From the NCBI GenBank assembly GCA_036971475.1, contig JBAIZL010000006.1, positions 9,463,156 through 9,527,155 of the forward strand: a stretch of 64,000 bases of DNA, in the 5' to 3' direction. Shown piece after piece: positions 10,353-21,930 of the stretch. Position numbers and translations under genes: made by a program. The DNA is from Prosapia bicincta. Its lineage: Eukaryota > Arthropoda > Insecta > Hemiptera > Cercopidae. The notes beneath the pieces were generated by a model that was not told the origin of the DNA, ran no database searches, and saw nothing but the letters and a program-made list of their open reading frames with translations. Every line of letters begins with the position of its first letter. Positions within the stretch are counted from its first letter, which is position 1.

Positions 10353-12200
10353 ATTATTTTTGTAGTGTTGGGGTTTTTGCCAATATTTGTATTGTTTGTA
10401 CTTAAGAGTTGGCAGGCTAAGCCGAATAGGAAGAGGTGTAATATATTTGTTTACATATTTGGTTACCAAGGAATATTTAAATATTTATATTTTATTCTAG
10501 ACTCCATGTAACAAAAATATAGATTCGCATGTATCTAATATTATTGTTTTTCAACTCTTAAAATACAAATTCACTAATAACTTTCGTTCAGTTCCATATG
10601 TCATACGTTAAAAAAAATTAACTCATTTTCTTATTTTTTCATTTTATTAGATAAAATTAAAAGATAACTAAAATGAGTTGTCATATTTTTTAACAAATTG
10701 CTTTTACAACAAAAAACCCCATTTAGCGGTAAATAGCTTCCACATTGCATAATATTGTTTCAAATGTATATATATATTCTTTTGAAATATAATTTTTAAA
10801 TAGATTCATTACCTCTTTACATTCCCCTTTACGTGGCTACACGAGCGCGCGGCGACGTCTATTCTGTCCTGAGTCAGCGGCTACACTGACTGGAGATTCC
10901 TCGCGCACTCTCATTGCAACAATCCATCTCTCTTTAATCTATTGTTTCAAATAACGAAATATCTTTGTCTAAAACATTTCCAATCTAGCTAATTTACAGT
11001 CCGACATTTCCGTTAATTTATTTCTTTTTAATTTACTCTTTAATCTTCAATGAAGACATTTATCAAAGAACAGGCGAATGTTAATGCTTAAAGTATTGTC
11101 CCAGAGTTGACTTCTAATTATCAGACTTTTTAATTACCTGGAAAATCTGTAAATTATTCGAAAATACAAAGAGCTTTTGAAATTGTTGTTTTATTCTTTT
11201 GACGATTTAAGAGTTCTTTGGAAGGAATAGAGATGAACAAAACGGATGCATTGTGTGACGCAGCTGTAACAAAAGTAAACAGTAAAGTTTCGAAGCTAAT
11301 TAAACCGGAAGACATTACTGTGCTTTGGTATAGTTTCACCGGAAGTCAAGTCATGAATATTAAGCAATCACTTACCCTGATACTTGGGTAATGTATTTGT
11401 GCTAATTAAGTCTATAAAAATGCGAAGCTGTCAAAAAAATTATGCATTATTTTTTTTTGGAATGGATTTCGATTAAAGCTGATTCACCTACATTTATTGT
11501 TATATCAGACTTTATATAAGTTTTAAATCAATTTTTGAAAAGTTGTCGTAAGTGATAATTTTTAACTCGATGTAAGAGAATTTTTAGCCAATCGAATTTT
11601 AATGTTAATGAAATATACAATTTAAAATTTTATAAAATGTAAATTACTTATATGGGTGAGACTAAGAGACAGGTGTTCGTGTTCGTGTATATCAACATGA
11701 GAATAACAGTAAGAAGGATGAATACTCTTCCTCTCATGTTCTCTTTGTACATAGTGAAAGGTTTGGACATAAATTTTATTACAATGGGCAACGAGTCCAA
11801 CTGGAGAAATAGGACTTTTTTTAGGTTGTTCATATTAACTTGAAAATTAATGGTATTAACATTGAAAATGATTTTTACAAGTTATGTAGTACATGTAAGG
11901 CTTTGTTGTGTACGTGAAAAACATACAAGAATTAGCGTTACATTGTTGTTAATTTGTATGGTTGATTTTGTAGTTGTTTTTTGTTTCTTTTATTTTGTTA
12001 TTTTTGTTTGTATTTTATGTATTTATTGTTGTCCCTATAGTGCTGTTACTGTTTTTAATTTTTTTTGTATGATCTTATGACGCTCCCTACTTTTGTCGGT
12101 TATTGCATTAATCTTTTGACTAAATTTTCTTGAGTTTTATAAAGTTCTAAATTATTACAATGGGTGAACTAGGAATTTGTAATTGCAAAATAAAATCAAT
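10352..12200. other. Unassigned region
   Basis: No gene supported. About 10835-10915 has several CG-containing words (GAGCGCGCGGCGACGTC) in otherwise AT-rich DNA. Frames of about 60-76 codons at 11652-11843 and 11850-12080 have no recognised domain. Confidence 0.45.
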
Positions 12201-12204
12201 GTGA

Positions 12205-12281
12205 CATTGTTTTCGGGTTTGATAAAGGTAACGTACTAGTAGCCGAAACGTTGCCAATAAAAAAAAGTAAATATCTTTGAC
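12205..12281 (+). repeat. Single foldback-type arm
   Basis: Contains GATAAAGGTA, a short loop, then TAGCCGAAACGTTGCCAAT and an A-rich tail. This matches the stem-loop-CGAAA pattern of the palindromic families, but no inverted partner is present. The next element is inserted immediately downstream. Confidence 0.5.
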
Positions 12282-12292
12282 TGAATGACAAC

Positions 12293-13153
12293 AAAAGGAG
12301 ACCAACCCAACAGAACTAAGGAAAAACGCTCTCGAAACCATTCATAATCTTTACCCGAGTAACGAGTGGCTTCATGTCTTTACAGACGGTTCTTACATAC
12401 CTGAAACTAATTCTGCTGGGGCAGGATCCTACTGCGGGTTTTTCCAGCAATCTTCAGCTGTTGGCAGGAACTCTAGTAACTTCGAGGGAGAAATATGTGC
12501 TGTCACTGAGGCGGCCAATAATATTGAGGCGCTAAACTTACAACCAAGCAGTGTTGTGTTTCATATAGACTCACAGGCTGCAATCTCTGCCCTCGGCAAC
12601 AACAAACCCACTGAAAGCCTGAATGCCTCGAACTGCCGCAAGAAATTAGCCAACCTTATTAGCAGGGGCTGGGATGTCAGCCTACAGTGGGTCCCCAGCC
12701 ACGTGGGCCTTCCAGGAAACGAGAAGGCGGACGAAATGGCCAAAAAAGGAGCAGAGAAGGGGCAACCTGAAACTCTCCAAACCCTTGAAGCAGCAAAATC
12801 CCAAATTGACTCTACCATATCCAGGCTCACTAAGAACCTACTAAGAAACACATCCACGGGCAAAATATGGGCAAACTTAGCGATCCCAGGCCACATACCT
12901 GGTCATCTGGAGAGAAGTGAAGCTGTTGCAAGGTTCCGCCTGGAAACCGGTCACGACTATCTGCAGGCTCACCTACACCGGCTTGGCATAGCCGAATCGG
13001 ACGTGTGTCCACTCTGTTCCACAGAAATTATGGTGGCAAGTCACCTGCTCACCTGCCCAAAACTCAACCATGCTCTTTACGACATCACTGCTCGGTACTG
13101 GGAGGCTCGGCGTCAAATGGCCCAACTGCCACAGACGGGCGTTGGATAATGAA
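12293..13153 (+). mobile_element. 5'-truncated non-LTR retrotransposon with TSD
   Basis: Bounded by an 11 bp target-site duplication, TGAATGACAAC, at 12282-12292 and 13154-13164. Only the 3' end of ORF2 is present, ending four bases after the stop codon with no poly(A). The truncation and short target duplication fit target-primed reverse transcription. The protein relates it to the RNase H-bearing I/Jockey-type LINE at 29354-30832. Confidence 0.88.
12298..13149 (+). pseudogene. LINE ORF2 C-terminal fragment (RNase H, zinc knuckle)
   Basis: Open from just after the 5' target duplication to the TAA at 13147; it has no start codon of its own, being a truncated ORF2. Ribonuclease H residues are visible in order: Asp in TDGS, Glu in FEGE, Asp in HIDS and Asp in KADEMA, with PSHVGLPGNEKAD typical of LINE RNase H. 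Near the end is CPLC...H...C (CX2CX8HX3C), then RRQMAQLPQTGVG and the stop, matching the terminus of the 29.4 kb element. RNase H removes RNA from the cDNA hybrid during retrotransposition. Endonuclease and reverse transcriptase are missing, so this copy cannot move by itself. Confidence 0.9.
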
Positions 13154-13164
13154 TGAATGACAAC

Positions 13165-13950
13165 AGTTTTCTCATTTATTTATTCCCAACTTTATTCCAA
13201 CTGACTTTGTTCTTGTTACACTTCGACGAAACAGTTAAACAGTTCCTTATTTTCTGGACAGTGAGTGGACACAATTCTTTCAGTACCAATAAAGCTATAT
13301 GTTATTTAGATATTTCTAAATTTATTTCACAAACATCCTTCGTTCTACACCTTTTGTAACATATAAATAGCTTCGTATATTCCGAACAGATGATAGTTCT
13401 GCATCAAGAGATCCTCCCCACATAATGACGGAGTTTTTCCCTCATTCCAAGTACCAATAAATCAAATTTATTCCCCGTGTTACTCTTCTTCCTACACTAT
13501 AACAGTTTCGTTGATCCGCTTAGAAAGTAGGTACCCTTAAGGTATAGTGTGAACTACGTAACCGTGCATTTGGCCTTGCGTCTACTACCACTTCTGAAAA
13601 CATGTTACATATTGGGAATGTTCTTACATTAACAGCTTATGCATCCGATATGTCTACACATATTTCAAGATTGTTGATTATTTCATACGGAATTCATCTA
13701 ATATAGAACGTCTCATGCAAGTCAGTCTTTTTATAGTCCTTATTAGGAAAGTGTTTATACTGACTCTAGACCGCCTGCTATTCTCGCCTACTGCGATCCC
13801 TCAAGGCCGAGTGCACGGTTACGTGATTCCCATTATAAATGACCCTTCCATTAGGCATTCGTGAGATGTCTTTATATCTCAGACTAGAGGTATGTGGTTT
13901 ATTATGCACAACCATTTACTGCTTCATAAGCCAAACATTGAATTCTTCTT
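13165..13950. other. Unassigned spacer
   Basis: No gene or clear repeat. A weak complementarity between CACTATAACAG (about 13495) and GTATAGTGTG (about 13540) was seen. Confidence 0.4.
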
Positions 13951-13959
13951 CTCCTTCTT

Positions 13960-14430
13960 AGTAGGCCATGTTCTATCGAAAGTTGAAAATCCTCAGCGCT
14001 ATTTATACCCTGTCCACTAGTCTTCTAAAATATGTTCTTGTGCTGTATCCATACCATTGTACGCTCTTCAACCAAGATGTCCTGCGACGGCCCGGACCTA
14101 TTGTGCTACCAATTTCGCCTTGAATATTAAGCTGAAGCAGTAGATATTTTGTATTTCGTAAAATATGTCCGAAATATTCTAATTTTATCTTTTTGGTAGT
14201 GTGTATGATTTCTGTTTGTTTGTTCAGCTGATTGCAATACTGTTCAACAGTAATGCAGTGTTTCGAACTTTGTCGACACACGAAATACGCGGCATAAGCC
14301 GGTAGGATCACTCGTCAAAAGCTTGCCTCTTACACATGGGGTCTGTAAGTGTCCATGCTTCAGTTCCATACATGAGTGTACTAACACACAACATCTAAGA
14401 ATAGTACGGCCTTAATATTGATAAAGGCGC
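13960..14430 (-). pseudogene. RTE-type LINE reverse-transcriptase C-terminal relic
   Basis: On the minus strand, pieces in shifting frames read TLMYGTEAWTL, then SYRLMPRISCVDKVRN, then KIKLEYFGHILRN, LLLQLNIQGEIG and GPGRRRTSWLKS, ending VKIALRIFNFR. This order and wording match the C-terminal tail of RTE-like endonuclease/reverse-transcriptase LINEs common in arthropods. Frames switch at least twice and stops occur, so it is a dead fragment. The catalytic YADD region is absent. Confidence 0.72.
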
Positions 14431-14809
14431 CTCGAGCTTGTTCTATTCAGGACTTTTTTCTTGTGTGGTGTCTCAATTTCCATAAAGTGTGCATCCCAAA
14501 TACTTATTAAATGATTGTCTCTAACATGAAAACTAAAAAAATGTTTGGACTTGATATTTTAAATTTCACACTGCATAAATTTGTATTTATTAAAAAACTA
14601 TGTTATTGTTTCTTTTTAAAAAAGTTTTAAGTTAGTGTAAATTTATGAAATACACTGTATGTAAAAAAAAACTATCATGGTAAACGTACACAGTGTATAA
14701 TCTGATAGTATAGTTTTTTTTTTATATTTTTTTTTAGAAACTCATATATTTACTGAAAGTTCTACCATTTTATTATCTGTGTCTAAAGACTTACTTAAGA
14801 ACAACTAAT

Positions 14810-15265
14810 ATACACAATTTTTTAAAGTCAATTTCTACTCAGCTCAACAAAGAAACATTTTATTTTAGTTACTTTTTATTAAGTAATTACAATTAATATA
14901 AATAAAGTAACATAGCCTATGCTTCAAAACAGCTGTTCTGCCATATTAGCCTATAACATAAAATCAGATGTTTTATGAAATTATATGTTAGCACTTATTT
15001 TAAGCCAAATGGGACGAAATAAATATATTCCACACCTTGGCCATTTTTTAAAAGGTTTTTATTCCATATAAAATCAAAATTAATTTATTATTAAATTTAA
15101 TTAATGAATTAATATTTGAAAAAAACTATATTAACATCAAGTAGCATCCACTACAAGTTTGAAAACATTTATTTGATCTTGATTGGATGAATGAAAAGTA
15201 TTTTACTAACGAATGAAATTTGAACCAGTTAAGAAGTGTATGGACTAATAGAAGAGACTGAATAA
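14810..15265 (+). repeat. Dispersed SINE-like repeat, short form
   Basis: Same blocks as the copy at 3121: AGTCAATTTCTACTCAGC, TTTTAGTTACTTTTTATTAA, CAAAACAGCTGTTCTGCCAT, ACATCAAGTAGCATCCACTA and GGATGAATGAAAAGTATTTT. Confidence 0.75.
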
Positions 15266-15524
15266 ATTCCACATTGATTATAGACTAATATATAATATTG
15301 TTACTCACGAGTAACTGTCTGTATCTAATTTTTTACGCTTTTTTCAGCGTATCGGAAAGTATGTTACATCTTCAAACAGTGTTATTGAAGGCACAACAGC
15401 TTGAGGCCAAAACCATCAAGAAACAGAACTAACTATTGGACACGGATATCGTTGAAGTGGAATCGCGCTGTTTTCTTCCGAGTTAGATTTAACAGTGTAT
15501 TGCAGTTTTTGTACTGTAGATCTT

Positions 15525-15700
15525 GAGGTTTTTCTTATAATTACACTTTTGGTATCAATTTGGTATAAAACCACTACTTACTAACATTTCCCACTAGGTC
15601 AGTGCATTGTTCACTGCTATGACTCACAGCATTGAAAAATGTCAGTAAGTAGCGGTTTTTTGCCAAGTTGATGCCAAAAGTGTAAGTATATTGTGTTTAC
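15525..15700. repeat. Imperfect palindrome (foldback family D)
   Basis: The left arm has ACACTTTTGGTATCAATTTG and ACCACTACTTACT; the right arm carries the complements, AGTAAGTAGCGGTTT and GATGCCAAAAGTGTAAG. The centre has CTAGGTCAGTGCATTGTTCA. Related copies: 21030, 27350, 27650 and 45930. Confidence 0.8.
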
Positions 15701-16089
15701 AATTTGATAAAACTTTTCAAGTGTAAAATCATTACAAACAATTAAGATATTTGACGTTGTATTAGTTACACTTATTAATGCACATTTACCAAAATGTATT
15801 ATATGAAATTCTAGACTTCCAAACGTCACTGTTTTACGTCAAAACCTGTTTCCGGAGCAGACATGGGTGGAGAAGTAATACAACAGTGTTCGTAACAAAA
15901 TAATTATTTCCTGTCCACACTAATTGCATGACGCTGTAATCTTGGAGGCTTGTGTGATGCTAATATAGCGTGAAAAAAGATAAAACTGTAAGCTAGGGAT
16001 AATAGAATAATACTTGGGAAAACCTGCATTCTGTATATTACAGCTTGAGTTCCTCCTTTAAACATAGGTGTAAATATACGTTGGAGTGC

Positions 16090-16315
16090 AATCTTCTGCC
16101 TTTCTTACATTAAAACATTGTTCTTTATTGACGCGTTTCGGAATTTTTCCATTTTCAAAACTTTAACTGCATTAACATTATCAAAAATCTAAACTGACTT
16201 CATACAATATAGATTTTTGTTAATGTAAGACTACAGTTGAAGGTTTGAAAATGGAGACATTCCGAAACGCGCCAACAAAGAGCATTCTTTTAATGTAAGG
16301 AAAATCTGAATAAGG
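16090..16315. repeat. Imperfect palindrome (foldback family E)
   Basis: The left arm contains CTTACATTAAAACATTGTTC and GACGCGTTTCGGAATTTTTC; the right arm contains the complement with AAAATGGAGACATTCCGAAA then CGCG. The right arm again shows ATG, a short stem (GGA/TCC) and CGAAACG. No ORF. Confidence 0.8.
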
Positions 16316-16518
16316 CGAAATGTATACCAATATTACGGTAACAAAGATGATTAATTTCATCTATGTAAATCTTTAAATTTAGGTTTATTTGTTATTGGAT
16401 TTGTCTAATAGAACATTTTAAAAAATAGTGTAATTGATTATATACTTTTTATGCTATGAAATAGTAGATAGATCAGGCGCGTATCCAGCGACTTGCTATG
16501 GGGGGGGGGCGATCGATG

Positions 16519-16523
<5 letters not shown>

Positions 16524-16610
<87 letters not shown>

Positions 16611-16614
16611 CGCG
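16524..16614. repeat. Compound microsatellite (AT)n(GT)n(CG)n
   Basis: AT dinucleotides (16524-16568), GT (16575-16602), then CG (16602-16614), followed by GTGCGTGTATG. It sits inside the hAT remnant, beside the transposase fragment. Confidence 0.9.
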
Positions 16615-16624
16615 TGCGTGTATG

Positions 16625-16700
16625 TAAAAACATAGAACAGAAAAAGTTCTCTCTATGCTTGCGTTAGAAATCGGTAACGTGATAAAGATTCGTAGCAAAT
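16625..16700 (-). pseudogene. hAT transposase C-terminal fragment
   Basis: The minus strand reads LLRIFITLPISNASIERTFS then VL. The P-(I/V)-SNAS-(I/V)-ER-(T/S)-FSVL signature is the hAT dimerisation region at the transposase C-terminus. The reading runs straight into the microsatellite, so only about 25 codons survive. It supports assigning the surrounding inverted-repeat element to hAT. Confidence 0.8.
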
Positions 16701-17854
16701 TAGACTTTTTAATAAATAATTATTCCAGTTTCGATAACACTTATGGCTAGAGAATATTATTAATTTCACATAATAAGCTATTATTATAAAAATGGTTTAT
16801 TAATTAATATAAGTAGTTATTCTTCCAACACGAACAATTCCGGAATCAACTGCGAATATTACGCTTGTAAAATTACGTATTGGAAATCATATGTTCGAGA
16901 CTAAGCTTCACTAGCGCTATCTGTTGTTAAAACATATAGACGTTTACGAGGGTATGCCGAGGAAACGCGTCACATTTTCAACTCAAAAATTAAAATTTTA
17001 TTTTTTATTTACAATAAAAAACGAATTAACTTAGGTAAATTAAGTTAAAATTCGAGCGTATTTATAAACATAGACTAGTATTTGATAAGTGATTCAATTT
17101 TTGTAATTATTCAGAGCATTGCAATGTTACAAAATTATTATTATATTTATTAGTTAGGATTTTATATTTGAGAATATATAATAACTTAATTATCGAAAAA
17201 GTCCTAATTTAATAATATATTGTCGATTTTTAACCCAAAGTTCTTGAGGGTTGGGGGGGCGATCGCCCCATCGCCCCCCCCCCTTGGATACGCGCCTGAT
17301 AGATTTTCCGAGAATGTAGAATACTGCCCTTGTGTGTAGATAATATAAATATATCTATATAAATTTTATATTAATTTGAGGAGATTTATCTGTTTAGTCT
17401 GTTTCTTACTTTTAATCGCACTTATCAAAGTGTTTTTGTTTGTACTATTACAAACTATTTACAATCCATAAACAAGTGATAAAAAAAAAAATCTTTAAAG
17501 TCGATTCCTGCTTAGAGCAACAAAATATTTCTATTATAGTTACTTTTTATTAAATAATTACAATTAGTATAAATATGTGTATACGTGTGACAGAATCACA
17601 ATATTGAGTGGCCTAATAGAAAGCGAAATTAGAATAGAAATTTAAAACTAATTAATTTAATTTAAGTAATGAATAATTATTTGAAAAAAACTGTTTTAAC
17701 ATCAAGTGTCAACCTCTACAAGTTTAAAAAAATATATTTGATCTTGAGTGGATGAATAATATGCATTTTATTTATTACTGAAAAATGAACCAGGTATATA
17801 TATTTTAAAACAACATAGGTTATTCAAATACAAGAATCTTTATTATTTTATATC

Positions 17855-17940
17855 CAAAGCTTTTCGTTGGCAAACAGTATCAACATCATCAGGAATGAAA
17901 ATTACATTGTAATTCCAACGAAAAGCTTTGGATATATTAA
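17855..17940. repeat. Short palindrome (foldback family F)
   Basis: ATATCCAAAGCTTTTCGTTGG on the left pairs with CCAACGAAAAGCTTTGGATAT on the right; the centre has ACATCATCAGGAATG. An AACGAAAAGC motif follows the inner stem, similar to the GGCGAAAAGC of the palindrome at 31085. Confidence 0.85.
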
Positions 17941-17958
17941 ACAAGAAAACGTATTTTA

Positions 17959-17961
<3 letters not shown>

Positions 17962-18020
<59 letters not shown>
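17962..18020. repeat. (AT)n microsatellite
   Basis: About 29 TA units directly downstream of the small palindrome. Confidence 0.95.
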
Positions 18021-18028
<8 letters not shown>

Positions 18029-18499
18029 GAGAGTGTAAAATAATATTAGGTATTGAAAAATTGGTGAAAAGAACGAAATTTGAACCAATAATTTCCTAGA
18101 GTTTTAACATTTTTCGTACACAATTTTATTCAAATATTCATATTTTATAAAATAAATATTTTATTCAGGGCTTAATTGAAGTTTGATATTTTTGTTTTAG
18201 TGCCTACTTTGAATCTAACAAGCATTTTTACTCCCATTCCTTGAGAATTGTTTTAAAGTTCAATCGCGCATAATCTTGTGAACATTTCATGTGGTCCCTA
18301 TGCTAACACGCAAAAGACTTGTTTGACCATTATTCACTCATTGCACCGCTTGCACCCTTTTGCATCGCATATCTTGTATTAAAATCGAACGAGACGCCCT
18401 GATTACTTTTAAAGCATGTTCAGACATGACTGAAAAAGATATAGTGTATTCTTTAATACATTTTGTTCTCTATAGATTTATTTGTTTTTCTCTTATAAC

Positions 18500-18835
18500 T
18501 CTATTGTGAATACTTACCGTTAAAGCTGTTGTACCATTTTTGTGAAAAGGCGTTGTTGCATGCTCATTATACACATGGTTGTATTTTCCTGTGGTTGTAC
18601 GATGGTGGTTGGTGGTTCATCACGGAAAATCTTCTTCATCATTTCCCAGACGTAGGCGTCAGGGTTGTAAGATCGGGAGAGTGGGGTGGGTAAGGAAAGT
18701 TTGTTCTAAGGCTGATGAGACGCTTGCCTAAAGTGTCTTGAAGGAAAGCTGTCCAAGGGAGTGTGGCTGGTTGTGCCATCTTGCTGAAACCATTGGGAAG
18801 GAAAAGGCAGGTTTCGGGCACAACAAAATCTCCTA
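18500..18835 (-). pseudogene. Tc1/mariner-superfamily transposase relic (DDE_3-like)
   Basis: The minus strand in one frame reads LGKRLISLRTNFPYPPHSPD then L. This matches the P-x-HSPDL block that follows the second catalytic Asp in Tc1/IS630-mariner transposases. A frameshift later, DAYVWEMMKKIFRDEPPTT follows, the expected continuation. The preceding catalytic QDGA region appears scrambled (NGFSKMAQPAT). No terminal repeats were found, so only a fragment survives. Confidence 0.7.
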
Positions 18836-19240
18836 AGGTCTCCTATAAAACTACTAAGAATAGAATATAGGTCATTCTATTACAGCTTATTCAGTTTCAG
18901 TACTGTATATTTTGGCGCATACGGTAATACAGCAATAGTATAATAAGTCGACATAGTACTGTACGTATTTTATATGACGTAGGCTATTTGATATGTGCCC
19001 ATTATCTGCAATAATCTCGCAACACTATCACGGATAGTAATGAATGTGACGCAACATTCCAGGCAGAGGAACCATAAAGTAATAAAAAGTCTATAATTAG
19101 TGGATGTGCAGTTTGTGGTTTAAAATATAATGTAACAATAGAGTTTCGCTAATGCAGCTTTACCATCCTCAGTCCGTTAAATATAGAAATGGATTTCCGT
19201 TGTTACCTGTATCAATTAGGCCAACACACACCAGTAAAGT
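18836..19240. other. Unassigned spacer
   Basis: No gene or repeat recognised. Confidence 0.4.
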
Positions 19241-19500
19241 TGTTCATGGCCTTATATATATATATATATTTATTTATTTATTTATATACTTTTGATTCAT
19301 CTACTGAAATTTAAATATTTTTTTTCAAACTTCTAGGGATGACACTTGTTATTAATTCAGTGTTTTCAAATATAATTTCATGAATTAAATTGAATTTAAT
19401 TTTAATAATTAATTTCACTCTCTATTTTGCCACTTAATATTTTAATTCTGTCTTACGTATATACATATTGATATTAATTGTTTAATAAAAAGCAACTAAT
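19240..19500 (-). repeat. Dispersed SINE-like repeat, minus orientation
   Basis: Reverse-complement order of the family blocks: TTGATTCATCTACTG, AGGGATGACACTTGTTATTA, then an ATTTTGCCACTTAATATTTT and GTATATACATATTGATATTA 5' region. Truncated and diverged. Confidence 0.6.
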
Positions 19501-20170
19501 TAAATGGCACCACTCCAAGGGACGGTCCTTCCTCTTCCTTGTAGGTGAGCTGAATGAGAGAGGCGTCTTTGGTGAGGAAACTAGGAACCTGCTTCCAGAA
19601 GACTCAAAATAGCAGAGGCGTGTTGCAGGAGAAGTCACTAGGAAAATCCATAAAACAGAAAACCCAGGGATCCAGGGAACAAATATGAGGCCCTTATCCT
19701 CACTAGTCAATATAAATTAATTAAGTCGCTGGAGAGGATTGTTGGCAAAGAAATTCTATGTAGAGTATACTTGAGCTGGTAGTCCAGAAAGATAGAAGCT
19801 CCTGTACCATAGGTACCTCGAAAAAACTGCAACCAGAGTAGCAATAGACATAAGGAAGGGACCAGGTTGAGGCAGAAAAAAATTGGTTTATTCCACCAAG
19901 ATTGTGCTGAGGTTAATCTTTGCCTGGATTGAAGGCAATGAAAACGATATACCGACTGAGTTGCATCAGGTGATGAAGGATATGTAGCAGCAGAGATGAA
20001 CTGCTATTTGGAGAAGCACTGAATGACCTCTGCAGAGAGCTTCATGATTAAACACTTCCTCTCGTATTAGGTCATGATAGAGTGACGAGGAAGTAAATTG
20101 AACCCAAACATGCTGAATTCACTAATTAGACTAAGACTGGTTCATGTCCTCACACTGTCATATCCAAGGT
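19500..20170. other. Unassigned region of mixed composition
   Basis: Less AT-rich than its surroundings; a 78-codon minus-strand frame (19474-19710) has no domain I recognise. Possibly a degraded element. Confidence 0.35.
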
Positions 20171-20204
20171 CCAGTGGAAATATTCAAGAAACCCCACCAT
20201 AACC

Positions 20205-20395
20205 CACAAAAGCTTGAGATCAGTTATGGTCTGAGTTGACAGTGGGACACTTTTCCCGAAAAGGTCGTCCTCAATAAATATAAGTAATTTCTACTATAAG
20301 CAAGTTGCAAAATATTTACTAGTGTTTTTAGTGAATACTAGTAGCTCACGTAAAGATGGAATCAACAAATATGAAATATTCAAGAGATGGATGGG
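20205..20395 (+). repeat. Single arm of foldback family H
   Basis: Reads GGTCTGAGTTGACAGTGGGA, CGAAAAGGTCGTCCTCAATA, AATATAAGTAATTTCTACTA and GTAGCTCACGTAAAGATGGA. These match one arm of the palindromes at 23720-24005 and 56225-56500. The inverted partner is absent. Confidence 0.75.
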
Positions 20396-21030
20396 ATAAA
20401 GTGTAACTCTCCCTAAGTAGGCTACAAGTCAGAACCATGGGAATCTGAGAGTGTTTCCAGAGGATATCACAAATTCAGTGTAAAGTGGCTTCTTGGCATC
20501 TGCATCATCTACTTGGTAACTCGTTAAACAACTCTTGTGTTAGATATGGGATAAGCGTAAAGATAACCATGTGTTCTTCACTGTACGATCCCTTAAAGAT
20601 ACTATAATAACCATAATAATGTCATTTCTTTAGTAAATTATTTTGAAGTCACGCCTTTATAGTTGTTTCTGAATCCCTTCCAGAATTATTTTTCTAAAAT
20701 TAAAACATGCCAATAATTTGGCTAAATGTATCTATCGTTGATTAAAGGATAATAATATAACACTTAGCTATATTTTCGTACTCTTAAAGCCCTTGGAAAT
20801 AGCCTAAAGCTATGTAATGAGCTGTAAGAAAATATAATGATATAAATATTGACTATTTATTATACAAGAGACTATTGATACAATAGTGGGGAACTCAAAA
20901 TGATTATAAGAAATCTTATAATCCTAAAATAATTATACTCAAAATGTTATAATAATATAATAGTAGACTTGAAATATGTCTAACACGAGAAACTTAATGA
21001 AGTCTGCAATTTTATTTATGTACATCTTTA
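20395..21030. other. Unassigned region
   Basis: AT-rich; no supported features. Confidence 0.4.
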
Positions 21031-21185
21031 GGTTTTTTTATAAATTACTACTTTTAGTATCACTTTGCAAAAACCCACTACTTACTGATACTTTTCAGCA
21101 GAAAGTCCAAAACCGGTCTGCTGAAAAATATCAGTAAGTAGTTCTTTGTCAAGTGATACCAAAAGTAGTAAAATATAAAACTTTT
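21030..21185. repeat. Palindrome (foldback family D)
   Basis: The left arm ATTACTACTTTTAGTATCAC with CCACTACTTACTGATACTTT and TCAGCAGA pairs with the right arm TCTGCTGAAAAATATCAGTA then AGTAGT and TGATACCAAAAGTAGTAAAA. The centre is about 12 bases. Confidence 0.85.
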
Positions 21186-21604
21186 CTATGGCATTCAATA
21201 TTTCTGAAAGTTATACAATTTCCACCTTTAGACACAATCACATGAGTCCAACGTGGATTCATACAGTTGCGGCTGCAATGGTTTCATGACACCACATGGA
21301 AATCCTAGCTCTCAAAATACATTGCACACTTCTGGACTCAAAGCCCACAGTGTTTGGAAAAATGTAGGCAGTAGATTATGAAACTGTTGGCCTACTGATA
21401 GTGAACTCACACTGGTGTCATATTGCCATAACAAACATGTTTTCATATTTATATTACTCCTAAATATTTGTTTCCACAAATCCTTTCCTTTAACTCTTGT
21501 CACTTCTTTTTGACCACTTTAATACATCCAAATCTCAGTGACATTTAGAAGTTAGTAAGGCTGGAGTATTTTGGCAACAAGAAAGGATACTTACATGGAA
21601 TAAG

Positions 21605-21930
21605 CTTAATGCTTCTTTGTAAATTGGAACAAAAATTCTCTTCATTTGTAAAATTATTTTTTGACTCTATATTCATGTAGGAATCCATAGCAAAAAAATA
21701 ATTTCATTACAAAATATTCAAATAATCCTTGTATCACTCGATATGGACAGATCTTTCTACTAATAATAACTTAATGCTTCTTTGTAAATTGGAACAAAAA
21801 TACTCTTCATTTGTAAAATTATTTTTAGACTCTATATTCATGTAGGAATCCATAGCAAAAAAATAATTGCATTATAAAATATTCAACTAATCCACGGATC
21901 ACTTGATATGGACAGATCTTTTTTAGTGGT
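21605..21930. repeat. 165 bp direct tandem duplication
   Basis: CTTAATGCTTCTTTGTAAAT recurs at 21605 and 21770. The blocks share TTCATGTAGGAATCCATAGC and ACTTGATATGGACAGATCTT (ACTCGATATGG in the first). No ORF of note. Confidence 0.85.

Larger units (their letters stand above)
16474..17300. mobile_element. hAT-like DNA transposon remnant
   Basis: Terminal inverted repeats begin CAGGCGCGTATCCA on the left (16474) and TGGATACGCGCCTG on the right (ends about 17299), each followed inward by a G/C homopolymer and GGGCGATCG words. ATAGAT flanks both ends, consistent with part of a target duplication. A minus-strand fragment of a hAT dimerisation domain lies inside. Most of the transposase is gone. 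Confidence 0.8.
17485..18070 (+). repeat. SINE-like repeat interrupted by a palindrome and (AT)n
   Basis: The 5' part (TCGATTCCTGCTTAGAGCAA) starts near 17500. The 3' blocks ACATCAAGTGTCAACCTCTA and GTGGATGAATAATATGC are at 17700-17760, and the terminal GGAGAGTGTAAAATAATATT is at 18028. Between 17820 and 18020 lie a foldback and an AT microsatellite, apparently placed in the repeat's own GATATATAT stretch. Confidence 0.68.
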
